Positions 20,201 to 31,975 of a DNA stretch of 64,000 nucleotides are shown one piece after another (within the stretch, counting starts at the first letter, position 1; each line of letters starts with the position of its first letter). Below the pieces are notes generated by a model. It was not told where the DNA came from and did no database searches. It saw only the letters and a list, made by a program, of their open reading frames with translations. The DNA is from Ryuthela nishihirai (taxonomy: Eukaryota > Arthropoda > Arachnida > Araneae > Heptathelidae). Where the stretch lies: positions 1-64,000 of the forward strand of contig JAWZYU010000683.1 of NCBI GenBank assembly GCA_038380435.1, read 5' to 3'. Both the position numbers and the translations under genes were made by a program.

Positions 20201-20530
20201 AATAACATAGTTGCGAAATTGAATGTCGACTGATAATATTCTGCCCTCAGTGTCTGTGTTGTATCTGAGTAGCTGTATGTTTCTGTTGTTGTGGTTAATA
20301 ATTATGCCTACTCCTCTGCTCATAGAGGTACCATTTGAGAAGTAGGATAACTGTGGAAACAAATGTCTAAAATGTAGTATTCTTCTAGTGTTGGGGAAAT
20401 AAGTTTCTTGGAGAAACAGAATGTCACAATCAGTCTGCATAAAGTGACCAATGATGACACTCTGTTTCTCCAGTGTAAAGCCTCTCACATTGAGGGACTG
20501 ACACCTTAGTGTCTATCTGAATATTTGCAG
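17260..20530 (-). pseudogene. LINE ORF2: AP endonuclease and reverse transcriptase
   Basis: Starts near 'LNVRGF' just upstream of 20488. Endonuclease: 'DILFLQETYF' (about 20425), 'IGEDFNS' (about 20105), 'GSRLDKILVS' (about 19910) and 'SDHLLVHAHF' (about 19820). Reverse transcriptase: 'RIDGLPIEFYRTFW' (about 19090), 'WRPITLL' (18910), 'ISLDQKKALN' (about 18720; the usual KAFD is changed), 'RQGCPLSPLLF' (18540) and the catalytic 'YADDLVLF' (about 18410). The C-terminus has the L1-type 'CFRCPTRESIDHLVYHC' (about 17440). At least four breaks: a frameshift near 19720, stops near 19660 and 19230, and shifts near 18900, 18660 and 18000. No function expected. Confidence 0.85.
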
Positions 20531-20539
20531 TAATTGGCC

Positions 20540-22030
20540 ATAAAAGAAAAAGGAAAAAAATGCAAACAAAAAGAAGGGGAGGAAAAGAAACCAGAGAGAT
20601 CCAATAATAAAAAAAGGAGACTCCATATACAGTAGACCAGAAGTGGCAGGCCAGTAAGGGTCCACCAAAAAGTAGGAGAAAAAAAAGAAATAAAATAAGA
20701 AAAAGAAAAAAAATTTGGCTACTTGGTGGCCTGAACTGACCTGTCACACAACATTTTAAAAAAAGCAAGATAGTCAAATTAAAAATATCAATTAGTAAAA
20801 TAATAAATTTAAGAGTGCCAAGATAATAAATATTTTTGTCACATATTTTCTTCAAGACTTGTTGGACACATGAATGTAATTTAATGGCACCTAATAAATT
20901 GACAAGTTCATGTGGATTAATTTTTTTTCGAGTAAAGATGATGGTATAATTAGTGAGGATAGAGTTGAAGAAGTAGTTATGATTCAGTTTCTTCATATTA
21001 TGAATAATGTCTGGAAATGTGCAACACAAGTAGATGAGACTTTGTAGCAGTAATGGCTATAGATGGATGAAAGTTTAAAGTTTTACAGTACTGTTCTTTA
21101 TTTTTGCTAGGTAGAACTTAAGAATGATATCCATGTTTGGAGTTATTTTTTGTTAGTTTGCCAGAGAGATAATTTTAACACATTATTGTTTTCTGAACAT
21201 ATGAGTGAATAATGCAAGTCAAAACAAAGTGTAAGATAGTTGTTATAATAAAAACAAATATATAAAAATCAACCAGATTGCTCGGAAAGATCCAGATGTA
21301 GTAAAGTAGGAGAGGAGTAATTATGTATAAATAAATGTTGGAGAAGAAATCAATGTGAGAGACTGTCATGTACTGTTGTTGTGGCAATGACAGGTGTGAT
21401 GTGGGGATGTGTGAGTGGGATAAATATAGGAGAAAGAATCATAAAGATATACCAAATTATACAAACATTTAAGTTGCAGCAAAGGAATTGACACCCAAAG
21501 GTGATATAACAAGTGAGGACTAACAGAGAACCCTTGTAAAGGGCCCCTGTGTCAGCAGCCACTTTAGAGTTGCTGCAAAAGGAAACAATACAATGAGTAA
21601 AATAATAAATAACTCTTAAAATCATAAGATTAAAATACTTTTCAAGTAATTTTAGATAAACATAATTATGTCCCATAAAGGTTCTGGATAAGTAATTGTG
21701 GTATGTTTTATTACTATTCTCAATTAGGGAATGATACTCACTCACAGGTGAGTAATTGAAAAAATGAATATATAGAAAATTTGTTAGATAAATAAGGAAA
21801 AAGAAATGTAAATAGATAATAAGGTAAATAAAATGAATATAATACCTGTTATAATTACTGTTTTTTTAAAAAAAGCCTGGCAAATCTTGAAAGTTCTTTA
21901 GAGAAAAACTTAAAAACATAGTACTTATAATTTAACAACTTGGAGTACTTAAAGTCCAAAAGGCCACTCCCATGAGTGGCATAATACAGAAAGAGGGGAA
22001 AATAAAGGCCAACAAAGGGCCTGAGGGAGG
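20540..22030 (-). other. Unexplained spacer between ORF1 and ORF2
   Basis: About 1.5 kb, much longer than usual between the ORFs of such LINEs. It has no recognisable domain; short minus-strand frames are hydrophobic because of A/T composition. It may be an insertion or a decayed coding part. I saw no copy elsewhere in the window. Confidence 0.5.
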
Positions 22031-22032
22031 GT

Positions 22033-23362
22033 TCAGTCTTCCATACCACTCGACGAAGCATCAATGTCGGTGAGGAAGAGGTCATTGGCCAGGTCAGGCG
22101 TGCCATGCTGCACCGAACTTTTTGCTTCGTCGGTCAAGAAGTCTGCAAAACTTAATTTCTTCTTGGGTTTTAATTTCTCTGTCTTTTTGTTTTTCCTTTG
22201 CTTGCTGGTTGTAAGAATTTTTTTTTTTTCTTCTTTCATTGGCTTTCAGATTTTTTTTGCCAACTTTCTTTTTAAATTTTGCTTGGAGCTGTCGGTTTCT
22301 TCAATGTCAGTTGACATTCCTTCTTCTATGTTTGAGGTCGATTGGACCATTTCACAAGAATTTTTTTCCCCTGTATTGGGCTCGTTATTTTGTACTTCTT
22401 CTTTTTGTATTTCCTCAACTTCCTGATTTTCTTCCACTGCACGTGGGGTTTCAGGAAAAATTGTTGCATCTGTGTCCTTCTCTATTTGAGGACTCTGGGA
22501 GGGGCTTGTTTTCGCATTTTCTTCGTCTTTCTTGATAACCTCTGTGGTGCTATTCAAGGGGTTATCGCCCTTACTACTAGCTTCCGAGGTTTTAACTTCC
22601 TCTCTAGTATTCTCAAGCTTATTGGAGCTTCCTCCGTCTTATCCTTGATTTCCTCGGTAGGTTCAACATTGACGCGAGCGCTGCCGCATTGGCGAAAGTA
22701 CGCCGCGTGCACTCGTAGCGTTTGTGCGCTACGTCGCGGCAGTTCCCGCAAGGCTCAACGCATTTATCGTAGACGTGTCCTACGCCTTTGCAATTACTGC
22801 AGATCTCTACTTCACAATCGCTCGCGACATGACCACTCTGGTTGAATTTCTTGCACACTTTTTGCAATCCAGAGTATGAGACCATGCCGTTGAAGCGTCC
22901 GATCTTGAAGAAATTAGGGATCGGCTTGGTCATTGCTATTTTGATCACTCTTGTTCCCGTATAGAGATGCGACATTTCTTCGTCTTAATATCTCTCACGG
23001 ACATTGGAACTTATTTTGCCATATTGACTGAAATGGCTCGAAATGACTTCCGAGTCCATTTCAATCGGTAAGCGCTTAATATATACAATCGTCTCATCGT
23101 TGTCAAGGCGATTAACCGAAGTCGTAACTCCTTCCAATACATACGGGGACTTAGTGACATAACTCATCACAACTTCTTGTTTGACGAAGGTTATATATGC
23201 CACTCCAGGAGCGACGAACTGCACAGTTTCAAGTGCCCCTTTCCCATCTTTTTTCATAATGTCCTTGGCTATCGTTTTATAGTCCAAGGACTCGTGTTTG
23301 AAGCAGCAGGTGAGTTTACGCTGCAACCGCCGCTCGGTTTCCAGCTGTTGACGGGTAGCCAT
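22033..23362 (-). pseudogene. LINE ORF1: nucleic-acid-binding Gag-like protein
   Basis: Begins 'MATRQQLETE' at 23362. Residues 1-125 include 'ETIVYIKRLPIEMDSEVISS', which looks like an RRM-type fold. A single in-frame TAA (22985-22987) interrupts it; the frame then resumes with three knuckles: one with its second Cys replaced by Phe (CKKFNQSGHVASDC) and two perfect C-x2-C-x4-H-x4-C (CSNCKGVGHVYDKC, CGNCRDVAHKRYEC). A frameshift near 22700 leads into a Glu/Lys-rich tail that ends 'SSSGMED' at 22033. Such proteins coat LINE RNA. Confidence 0.8.
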
Positions 23363-23400
23363 GTTGGCCCCGTAGCAATGGCCGCTGGCACCAACTTGTA

Positions 23401-23660
23401 AACAAGTTCACGTCAAACCGAAACCACTTAGAGAAACGAAGAAAAACACTGAAAAAACTCACTAAAACTGGTGGAAAGTTCTCACATCAGTCAATGACTT
23501 CAATACAGCATTGTTTCTCAAGCTTCAAGAATGATATTTTTTTAAAAGAAGGCTACGCTTTAGAAAATTTTTTCATATTTATTAATATACAACTCTACAA
23601 GGAATCCTAATGTCATTCGCAGCATTTTCGACGCCTGGAATCGAAATCAACGAAATTTGT
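23401..23660. other. Flank or 5' UTR of the Tx1-like LINE
   Basis: Immediately upstream of ORF1; no motif identified. Confidence 0.4.
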
Positions 23661-23826
23661 GAATGGCGCGGTGGCAACGTGCATGGCGCTAATGAAAAAA
23701 GAAAAGGCTATGCAGAAGGCAGGCAAAAGGAAAAGGCGATGCGGAATGGTAAAAGGTGGTGGGAGAGAGTAGCATGAGATCCAGAAACAGAACGCATGCA
23801 GTGGAAAAGGGGGAAGTCGGTTATTC

Positions 23827-23978
23827 GCCGTCTCATGGCCCAGTGGTTAGCGCGCTTGGCTACTGATCTAAGGGACCTGGGTTCGAGTCCCGGGTAAAGC
23901 ATCGCTGTTTGTGTCGTTTTTCTGCTGACGGACTTCTGTGACAAGCAGCTGCTTGAGGGGGTGTTTTATTTTATTTTT
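23827..23978 (+). mobile_element. SINE-A with internal deletion
   Basis: Head complete ('atggcccagtggttagcgcg'); about 60 bp of the body, including the 'ccatcctctcagacc' part, is deleted. Preceded by a copy of the 4096-4163 segment. Confidence 0.85.
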
Positions 23979-24505
23979 TTCATTTAATAAGGCTATCGGG
24001 TGTGCACACTCAGTTTGCAAAAATACCACGACAAAAGTTGCGAACCCGTAGTGCAACATAAATAGTTACCACATACTTTTGCTGCTAGTGTGTTGTTTTC
24101 TTCATTATTAACAATACTCCTGTTACTTCTTCTTTTCCAATATCATTTCGGTAACATTTTTATGATCTGTACAGTTGGTTTTTGACGTTTCATTTGCCAG
24201 AAGAGTTACATGGTCCCTGATAGTCAGCGAGATTTATCTTTGACGGTGATTGTGCCATATATATATATGCATACTAGTTGGTGTTTTGCCATATGATTAC
24301 TTATTTTGGTTGCATTTGTATTTCGAAAGGATATTTCATTAACGAGTCCATAATTTAGTTTTTTGGGTAGAATGCAATTTCCTCTGTGTCATTGTTTTAT
24401 TTATTAACTGTTTCCTTTTATTCCCATAGCTGGAGTGCGATTACTTCTGTGAAAGTGGTTGTTTGTTCGACTGAAGGCTCGTTATCATGATTCTTCATAA
24501 ATTGT
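23979..24505. other. Unassigned AT-rich DNA
   Basis: Nothing recognised apart from a short (TA)n at about 24260. Confidence 0.5.
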
Positions 24506-24518
24506 ACTGATGGGCATT

Positions 24519-24901
24519 CGGGGCGGAGGTGGCTTAGTCGGTAGTGCGCCAGGCTCGTAATCTGTAGTTCCCAGGTTCGACTCCCAGCTGGGTCAGCGTT
24601 GAAATTTATCGCCGCAAAATTCCCCGCCCAGCTCACGGTCAGTAGGGGACACCGGTGGGCTTGGAAAGGCCTCCGTCCGTCGGATGGGACGTTAAGTCGT
24701 GGCCCCGTGTGTGGGAGAGCCATACCTTGTGCACGTTAAAGAACACGGTGGATGACCTTGACGGGAGGCTACCATCTGTCTCCCAACAGCTGTTCCAGTG
24801 GGTTCCCTTCCCCAACCTTCTCTGAGCCTTCGGGGTCCATGTGACGTGGCCATTTACCCCATGGTGTGCAAAAAAGTGCCGCTCAGAGGTAAAACAACCC
24901 A
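24519..24901 (+). mobile_element. SINE-B, full copy with 13-bp TSD
   Basis: Flanked by 'actgatgggcatt' at 24506-24518 and 24902-24914. Complete, tail 'aggtaaaacaaccca'. Confidence 0.92.
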
Positions 24902-24914
24902 ACTGATGGGCATT

Positions 24915-27299
24915 TCGTACAGATTTTCTGCATAAGTAAAGTTTTTTTCCCTGCATAGTGCTGTTTCATTAAGATGATTGAAAGTGATAGTTTTCTCGAG
25001 TTTGCAAATTTGCCAGATGGATCGTAATCCGTAGATGGTGATCAATGCTTCCATTACACCGAAGCAGTGGAATATTTAACGTATTCGTAAGATCAAATGT
25101 CAAATACAGAGCACCGGATCGGGTCCCATATATCTTCCATCGGAAATAAAATTTTGTAACGGAAACTGCACGAGTATTTTGATTATCGAACAATATATGG
25201 AGCAGTGAAAAAACAAAATTAAAAATCGAAACATTCAATTTGAAAACATTCATTCAAAATAAAAAATCGAAACAACAATCAAAGTTGCATTTATACCAAA
25301 TGCAACTTTGATATGAATTGTATACAGTTTCATGATTTTTAAAACATAAACCTGATTTATTAAGTTCATTCTTGTGAAAAAAATCATAAATAAATTTTTT
25401 AAGTAATATGGTTGTTTAAAATGCTATTGTATGCTTATATTTTATAATAAATGTTATAAAGATTTTTAGTTTTAATGAAACAAATAAACGCAACCTGTTT
25501 TTTTTTTTCATTATGAAACAATTTGTGTTTTGTCGTGTATTTTCTCCGAAAAAATATGGTCACCGTACGTATATGTCGCTTGTGTAGTCGCCATGTTGGT
25601 CTTTACTTATAAAGATATTTAAACTAACACTCTAACTTTACAGTAGCCATGCGTGCAAAACACTCGGCCACGGAACGCCGGTAACCAAAAAAGTTGAAAT
25701 ATAAACTAGAAAGATTATTAGTTACGGAAATGTGAAAACAACACGAAACATTTAAAGAATAATAATTAATTTGATTTATAGTGCGCTTACATTTAATGCG
25801 AAGAGCAACTTTGTAGTTAACTGTAGGGCTTGAAATACGCCTTTCCGGGTGGTGACGTAGAGCAACTTGGTACTTTCTTATTAGGGTTTAAATAAGGCCA
25901 AATAATGGCGTAACCACGATCGAGCAATGGTAACTCCGGGGACCTTTCCATTGCTTAATTGAATTCGTTTGATCTTGGCGTCTGAAAATACGTAAGCTAT
26001 AATTTAAAAAGTCACAAAAAAGAATATGGATTTTATATATATTTATAATGAATAGAAAAACAGCGAAATTCATTCATAAAAAATTTGTAAAAACAGTCAA
26101 ACGTATTGCACTCTAGCGATTTGACTGTCACGTTCAATATTTTTTTTTTAGAATTCAGATTAAAGTCGAACACTGCAGATAAGGACAATGGAAAAAGTAA
26201 CGTCAAAAGTCGAGTGTGTCAGTGAAAGAATTGATAGGTAAGGGCATTATTGCTAGGGGAAAAATCGTCGGTGCCCCCCTTCCCTTGGTATCCTAAGCAG
26301 GTGCTTATATTACTTAAGGGTTAGTCCAGCCAGTGGTTGTAAACCATTAAATTCCGTGTGGTGGCGAAGATTGGAAAATAATTAAATAGATTTACCTGAT
26401 GTTTTTCGAGTGGCCCAGTGCTTGGTTACACTTGAAGGGGATAAGGAATACAGTCCGTGTCGTTATTGGCGTACTAAGGTTTCGTTTTATCTCACACAAC
26501 TAGGTTTATTATACTCCTATTGTTTCGCGGTAAGCAATGTGTAGGTAAATGCGATTCCACGAACTCTGTTCACTTCATCATGGTATTCACAAGGTAACTG
26601 CAATGACCGAAACGAGACGGCGCTTTCCGATAGTTTATTTACTATCACTTAAATTTGAATTCCAATAATAAGGTAATGACGTCGACACTGAGGTTTTGGA
26701 ATGCAATGTTTTCTCATTCGCCGGAAGTGAGGCTGCAACAGTATTTCCTATTCGCAACAGAGGTTTACTCACTTGTCTTTATTTTATCTATTTACGTATA
26801 AACGTTGTCGAATCGAAATCAAACTCATTACTTTTAACTGTAGGATCTCTTGCAAACGTCTTTCTTAACAACGGTGATTAATACTTTTTCATGCAGTTAA
26901 ATATTACACTGCAGAATTTTAATTTCCTATGTAATTATTTACTTTTAATGACGGGGTAAAAATGCTAGGGCACTGATTCCTAGTATATATTGGCATGCAG
27001 ATCAAAATATCGCGGTTCGATGGCACTAAATTTCATTACGTTTTACGATGAGAACGGCATGAACATGTAAAGAAAAATGAAACCTCAGAGTGGAAACAGG
27101 TTGTATGTTTTATAGGATAAAACGATAATTATTTCCGGTGTTCCATTTGCATTTTCCTCAACGCAATTCTAACGGCCACCGAATTACAAAAAATAATATG
27201 AATCGCTTTGAATATTAGTCGGTCAAATTACACCTTGGAAGTTTTCCAACCGTTCGGAGCCGCAATCGACACATCGTAATATTTTAAACCGTTCCCGAG
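24915..27299. other. Mostly unassigned; part of repeat P at 25345-25560
   Basis: 25345-25560 is a diverged fragment of repeat P ('ttcattatgaaacaatttgt'), ending where the P copies share 'ctccgaaaaaatatggt'. The remainder has no coding frame above 95 codons and no motif I recognise. Confidence 0.5.
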
Positions 27300-27580
27300 T
27301 TACAATCCTACCCCTCTCCTCTGTTAGTATGCGACACCGATGGCCTTGGAAAACCCATCCTACGGGACGTTTAGTTATGCCACCGTCCGAAAGAACATTC
27401 AGGTTGAAGCACGCGGTGGGTCGACTTACTGGACTATCCCATCTGTTTAATTTTTGCAGTGCGTGCTGTTATCGAAATATGGTCTTAGCTATCGGGAGTC
27501 GTCGTGATTTATCAGTTTAGCCCGAGGTGTGACAAGAAATGGCGTCTCTGTCGTTGTAATAACCATGGAAACGAAAATTA
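27300..27580 (+). mobile_element. Old, diverged SINE-B
   Basis: 'gcgacaccgatggccttgga' and 'catcctacgggacgttta' mark the body; later landmarks ('ccatctgt', 'cagtttagccc', 'gaaatggcg') keep their order. Clearly more diverged than the other copies. Confidence 0.6.
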
Positions 27581-27939
27581 AAATTACTCTGTGAAAGTAA
27601 ATAAGTCTAGTCTCTTCGGAGGGATTGCAGAAGTAGGGTAAATAGAAATATTTTTATTGTGTTTATTACTTTTGTGTGTAACGTTTAATTGCACGCTATT
27701 ATGTTGAAAAAGAAATGGGAAATATAAATATCCAACAACCGTTAAAAAATTCAAAAATAATCAATCTTTAAAAAAGTGTAATTTCTTTTTAAATACTGTC
27801 GTTAACGAAATTTTTTGGCACCATTCCAGTTTTTTCCTACTTTAAGAATTGTTCTCTTATTGATAATGTGTGTTACTTTATAAGGCAGGAAGAAAAAATT
27901 AGCATGTCAACGGCCATAGCAAGTTGAACACACTGGTTC
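27581..27939. other. Unassigned AT-rich DNA
   Basis: Nothing recognised. Confidence 0.5.
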
Positions 27940-28105
27940 TCGTCTGATGCCCGAGGTTAAGCTTTGGGCGCGATCAGTACTTCGGAGGGTGAGAACATGG
28001 AAACACCGCGTGCAGTTGGCAGTTTTTTTTCGTATGCGCTGTTACTCCTAAAATATTGGTCTAGGTTATTCTATGTTGGTTGTCGGGTTCGAATACATTG
28101 TTAGT
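27940..28105 (+). mobile_element. 5S rRNA-derived SINE, longer copy
   Basis: 'ggttctcgtctgatgcccga' then 'ggttaagctttgggcgcgat' and 'cagtacttcggagggtgag' follow metazoan 5S rRNA from about its nucleotide 30 to its 3' end ('accgcgtgcagttggc'). A T-run and the body 'gcgctgttactcctaaaata' follow, ending 'gtcgggttcgaatacattg' and a TAAATAAATAAA tail. The internal 5S promoter region is partly kept. The T-run just after 5S would stop Pol III, so transcription through the body needs explanation. Confidence 0.8.
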
Positions 28106-28380
28106 AAATAAATAAATAAAGGAGAATTAAAGCGTTCATACAATAGCTTTGGTTACCAAACCTGCAACGTTTCTAGGTTGTTTCGAGAAAGGACTCCGTG
28201 CAGTCGGAATGTAAAAATAAAAGATTATATTTCTCGGGGTTGCAGATATGGTTATCCTTTCGCCCACTGTTTCAGAAAGTAGAAGGACATAATTATTTTT
28301 TTAATATTCAACAGATACACGTGAAATATAAATAAATAGTTAAAGTTTTATTGAAATATACTTATAAAAAAAAAATTCAT
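28106..28380. other. Unassigned DNA
   Basis: Nothing recognised. Confidence 0.5.
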
Positions 28381-28394
28381 TTCCTTCTGCCCCT

Positions 28395-28779
28395 CGGGGC
28401 GGGGGTGGCTCAGTCGGTAGCGCGCCAGGCTCGTAATCTGTAGTTCCCAGGTTAGAGTCCCAGCTGGGTAAGCGTTGAGATTTATCCCCGCAAAATTTCC
28501 CCGCCCCGCCCACGGTCAGTAGGGGACACCGATGGGCTTGAAAAGGCCGCCGTCCGTCGGATGGGACGTTAAGCCGTGGCCCCGTGTGCGGGAGAGCCAT
28601 ACCCTGCGCACGTTAAAGAACACGCTGGATGGCCTTGACGGGAGGCTACCATCTCTCTCCCAACAGCTGTTCCAGTGGGTCCCCTCCCCCAACCTTCTCC
28701 GAGCCTTTGGGGTCCATGTGACCTGGCCATTTAGCCCATGGTGTGCAAAAAAGTGCCGCTCAGAGGTAAAACAATCCAA
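28395..28779 (+). mobile_element. SINE-B, reference full copy with 13-bp TSD
   Basis: Flanked by 'tccttctgcccct' (28382-28394, 28780-28792). The head 'gtggctcagtcggtagcgcg' with 'ctcgtaatctg' resembles elongator tRNA-Met; copies at 33.3 and 57.0 kb read 'ctcataatctg', with the Met anticodon CAT. The B box here is slightly decayed ('ggttagagtcc'). The body has 'ggatgggacgttaagcc', 'acgttaaagaacacgctgg', 'ccaacagctgttccagtggg' and 'catttagcccatggtgtgc'; the 3' end is 'gctcagaggtaaaacaatcc'. Length 385 bp, non-coding. Confidence 0.93.
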
Positions 28780-28792
28780 TCCTTCTGCCCCT

Positions 28793-29270
28793 AGATTACC
28801 GTTTCTGTTATAATTATGTGTAAATGTTCCTTACTAACGACTGCTTTAAACATCACATTTACCGAATATGGAAAGATTAGCGTTCACACTGAGAATATAA
28901 GGAAAGAATGATGTTAGTTTATTTCCACTGAAGGTGTTACCACTGGAAATGCTGAAATGAGACATTTAAAAGTTAACAATGAAAATAGCGAACAGAATCT
29001 ATATATGTAAGGTACTAATTTTAGACCCTAATCAGAGTATACTGGTAATACTCGACACATTCGAAATGCCAATACAAGTTTTTCCAGCTGTGAATGGCAT
29101 CCAGCGTGTGTTGTTCAATACAGGGTATGGATGTCTGACGTACACGGTATCTCGTACCGGAGCTTCGATTTCAACCTAAATTCTCAATTCTTTGCTTTCC
29201 GAATATGTAGTATTTAGTAATTTTTTTTTATTTTTAGGTGGAAAGTAAACGAAGTGGGTTACTTTTATGG
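28793..29270. other. Unassigned, with a SINE-B scrap at 29090-29150
   Basis: 29090-29150 is a minus-oriented SINE-B piece ('atggcatccagcgtgtgttg'). The rest is unrecognised. Confidence 0.5.
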
Positions 29271-29400
29271 AGAGCAGCATTACCTACTTAACGAGTTTTC
29301 ATGTGACATGGAACCTGTTGCATTCGGCCCTCAATTCATGTTCCGAATATTTGACAGAAGCTGGGCATCATGTAGAGTAAAAAATAAATAAACTTTTATT
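29271..29400 (+). repeat. Dispersed segment shared with 44.3 kb
   Basis: 'gagttttcatgtgacatgga' through 'catgtagagtaaaaaataaa' matches 44306-44440. Both copies end in a G-run next to SINE-B sequence. Confidence 0.65.
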
Positions 29401-29680
29401 TGGGGGCTGGAACAGCTGTTGGGAGGGATGGAAGCTTGCCGTCAACGCCATCTGGCGTGTTCTTTAACGTGTCTAAGGTATGGCTGTCCTGCACACGGGC
29501 CAAAGGCTTAACGTCCCATCTGACGGACGGCGGCTTTTTCAAGCCCATCGGTGTCCTCTACTGACAGTGGGAAGGGTGGGGAATTTTGCCGAGATAAATC
29601 TGAACCAGCAAAGTCTCAAACCTTTGAACTAAAGATTACGAGCCTGGCGCGCTACCGACTGAGCCCCCCCCCCCCCCCCC
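29401..29680 (-). mobile_element. SINE-B, tail-truncated, head ends in C-run
   Basis: From 'ggctggaacagctgttggga' to 'gactgagcccccc'; a run of 18 C replaces the start of the head. Followed by an 85-bp stretch and repeat M exactly as at 49640-49924, so the block was copied as a unit. Confidence 0.8.
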
Positions 29681-29754
29681 GTGTTTTGAGTTTCTATTTG
29701 TAATGCTATGAAACAGATATCATCTTCGCGATGAATTAATTTCTCGAATTGGAT

Positions 29755-30892
29755 GTCTCCACGGTGTGAGATTGTTAATAAAACCAGTAAAGTTTGATAA
29801 TTAAATTAATCAATCCCAGTTATTTAAGCTGAAACGTTAAAGTGGTATTAATTTCCGGCTTTGATATTAAATTGAATTCGCATATTTTAAATATTAACGT
29901 TTCTGAAATATTATAATATTACTATTAATCGTTGCTAACTGTAGTTCGATTCTTGTGTAGGTAAAATTTACGTGGTGTATGAACTTTATTCTAAATATAC
30001 GTAATAAAATATATTATGGAAAAGAAGAAATGAATTGAGAGTAAAATTTGACACCGAAGTGAAAGCGAATATATGGTTGCTATCGTAACTAAGGGCGCCA
30101 CGTGTAAAGCTATCTAGGTGCACGTGCCATTGTAACATATTTGACCAATCGTAGAAGAGGAACACGAACAACCGTTGGGGAAGGCGGGAAGAAGCAGATA
30201 TTTCATTAGAAACAAAATTAACGCCACCTAGAGGAATTTATTTCATTTAGCAATAATTGTATGTGTGAATTTAATTAAGTACATAAGTTATATTTATGCA
30301 TTCATGTTTCAAAACTTTAATCAACACTATTTAAATATTAGCACATATAGTATGTTGGAATATAAATTTAGGACACTTTTTTGGGTGAGGGGAAATGTGA
30401 ATTTATTTTTGTTAGAGTTCAACTTATTTGGACTTTGACCTGAAATTTCGCACTGCAAACTGGACCTTAACCTGAACCATTCTGTGAAAATTTGGAGTGT
30501 GTACATTGATTTCCCCGATGAGTTATGACTGCCAGTGACAGGCAGTAAATGACACTCCGCAACTCGCTAAGTTATGACGGTGTATTCCGTATCATCTCAT
30601 TCGGATCAAATTTACGAACAATAATCTTTTTTAAAACACAAAAAAATACCCTTGATAATTAACAGACATTAGAAAATCTATTTTATTTTACTACTTCAAC
30701 TGATGCAGTATTTAATTAGTAACGGAAGTTCAGATGTTTAACAACAGCGATATCTGTTTATTTAGTCTAAAACCCTAACAGAAAGAAGTTTATAGGAAGG
30801 CAGAATGGAATAATCTACATTTCTTTGGGAAGAGCGATAAATATGTTTCGGTTTCCATTTCTATTTAAATACGGAACTCATAAAGAATCCTC
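29755..30892 (+). repeat. Repeat M, copy 2
   Basis: Nearly colinear with copy 1 (4541-5690) to its end. Confidence 0.85.
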
Positions 30893-31557
30893 AGCATTGA
30901 GATTTATCTCCGTAAAACTCCCCGCCCTTCCCACGTTCAGTAGTGGACACCGATAGGCTTGGATTGGATTGTTTTACCTCTCAGCGGCACTTTTTTGCAC
31001 ACCGTGGCCTAAATGGCCAGGCCACAAGGACCCAGAAGGCTCAGAGAGGGTTGGGGGAGGGGACCCACTGGAACAGCTGTTGGGAGACAGATGGTAGCCT
31101 CCTGTCAAGGCCATCCAGCGTGTTCTTTAACGTGCACAGGGTATGGCTCTCCCGCTCACGGGGCAACGGCTTAGCGTCTCATCCGACGGACGGCGGCCTT
31201 TTCAAGGCCATCGGTGTCCCCTATTGACCGTGGGCAGGGCGAGGAAATTTTGCGGATATAAATCTCAACGCTGACCCAGCTGGGACTCGAACCTGGGAAC
31301 TACAGATTACGAGCCTGGCGCGCTACCGACTGAGCCGCCCCTCTTGGAAAGGCTGCCGTCCGTCGGATGGGACGTTAATCCGTGTGCGGGAGAGCCACAC
31401 CCTGTGCACGTTAAAGAACACGCTGGGTGATCATGAAGGTAGGATACCATCTGTTGCAGTGGGTCCCCTCCAGCAACCTTCTCTGAGCCTTCGGGTTCCC
31501 TGTGACCTGGTCATTTAACCCACTGTGGGCAAAAAAAAAATTGGCGCTCAGACATTT
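30893..31557 (+). mobile_element. SINE-B interrupted by another SINE-B
   Basis: The host copy runs 30893-30963 and resumes at 31342 ('cttggaaaggctgccgtccg') to 31557; the 'cttgga' at the break is duplicated. Confidence 0.75.
30964..31341 (-). mobile_element. SINE-B nested in SINE-B
   Basis: Full-length, opposite orientation to its host. Confidence 0.85.
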
Positions 31558-31975
31558 ACACATATGTAATTATTCTTCTTTTGTCACTTTTTTTGCTATT
31601 CAGCTGTTCGACGCCGGTCATATCTATATAATCCTCACATCTGTTGAAATAAATAGTCAAGGAAAAATGTAAAAAAAAAATGCGATTATTTTTATTATTT
31701 GAATTTATTTAAAATTTTATTTTATTTAAAATTTAATTATAAGCTATTTATTTCTAAAATGACAATTAATAAACTAATTTATTGTGACTTTATTAAAAGA
31801 TCATGGAATATTACGAAATTAAAACTTTTTTTTAGAAATTGAGGAGTAATTAGTTGACTTTCAATACATTTTTTATAGCACTGTAATGTAAATTGGTAAT
31901 CCAAAACTTGATCTCTGTCTTCAAAACACAAATAAATCTACTTCTGATTAATTCTGAGCTCAGTTAAGAGTTTTA
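31558..31975. other. Unassigned AT-rich DNA
   Basis: Nothing recognised. Confidence 0.5.

Larger units (their letters stand above)
17180..23400 (-). mobile_element. Tx1/L1-like LINE, degraded
   Basis: About 6.2 kb on the minus strand: ORF1 (23362-22033), a long spacer, then ORF2 (about 20530-17260). An ORF1 with three CCHC knuckles and an ORF2 with AP endonuclease, reverse transcriptase and a terminal CCHC is the layout of the L1/Tx1 group; ORF1 with knuckles points to Tx1. Both ORFs carry stops and frameshifts, so it is inactive. Ends are approximate. Confidence 0.75.

Noticed and set aside
20430..21029. 199-codon minus frame upstream of LINE ORF2
   Set aside because: Only its last part overlaps the ORF2 start, and in a different frame; the rest is A/T-rich hydrophobic sequence in the unexplained spacer.
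17180..23400. The Tx1-like LINE as a second U2-targeted insertion
   Set aside because: No U2 sequence occurs at either end within the region examined; proximity alone is not evidence.
27940..28035. A functional 5S rRNA gene
   Set aside because: The 5' third is missing, several paired positions are changed, and the copy shares a non-5S body with 6668-6794.
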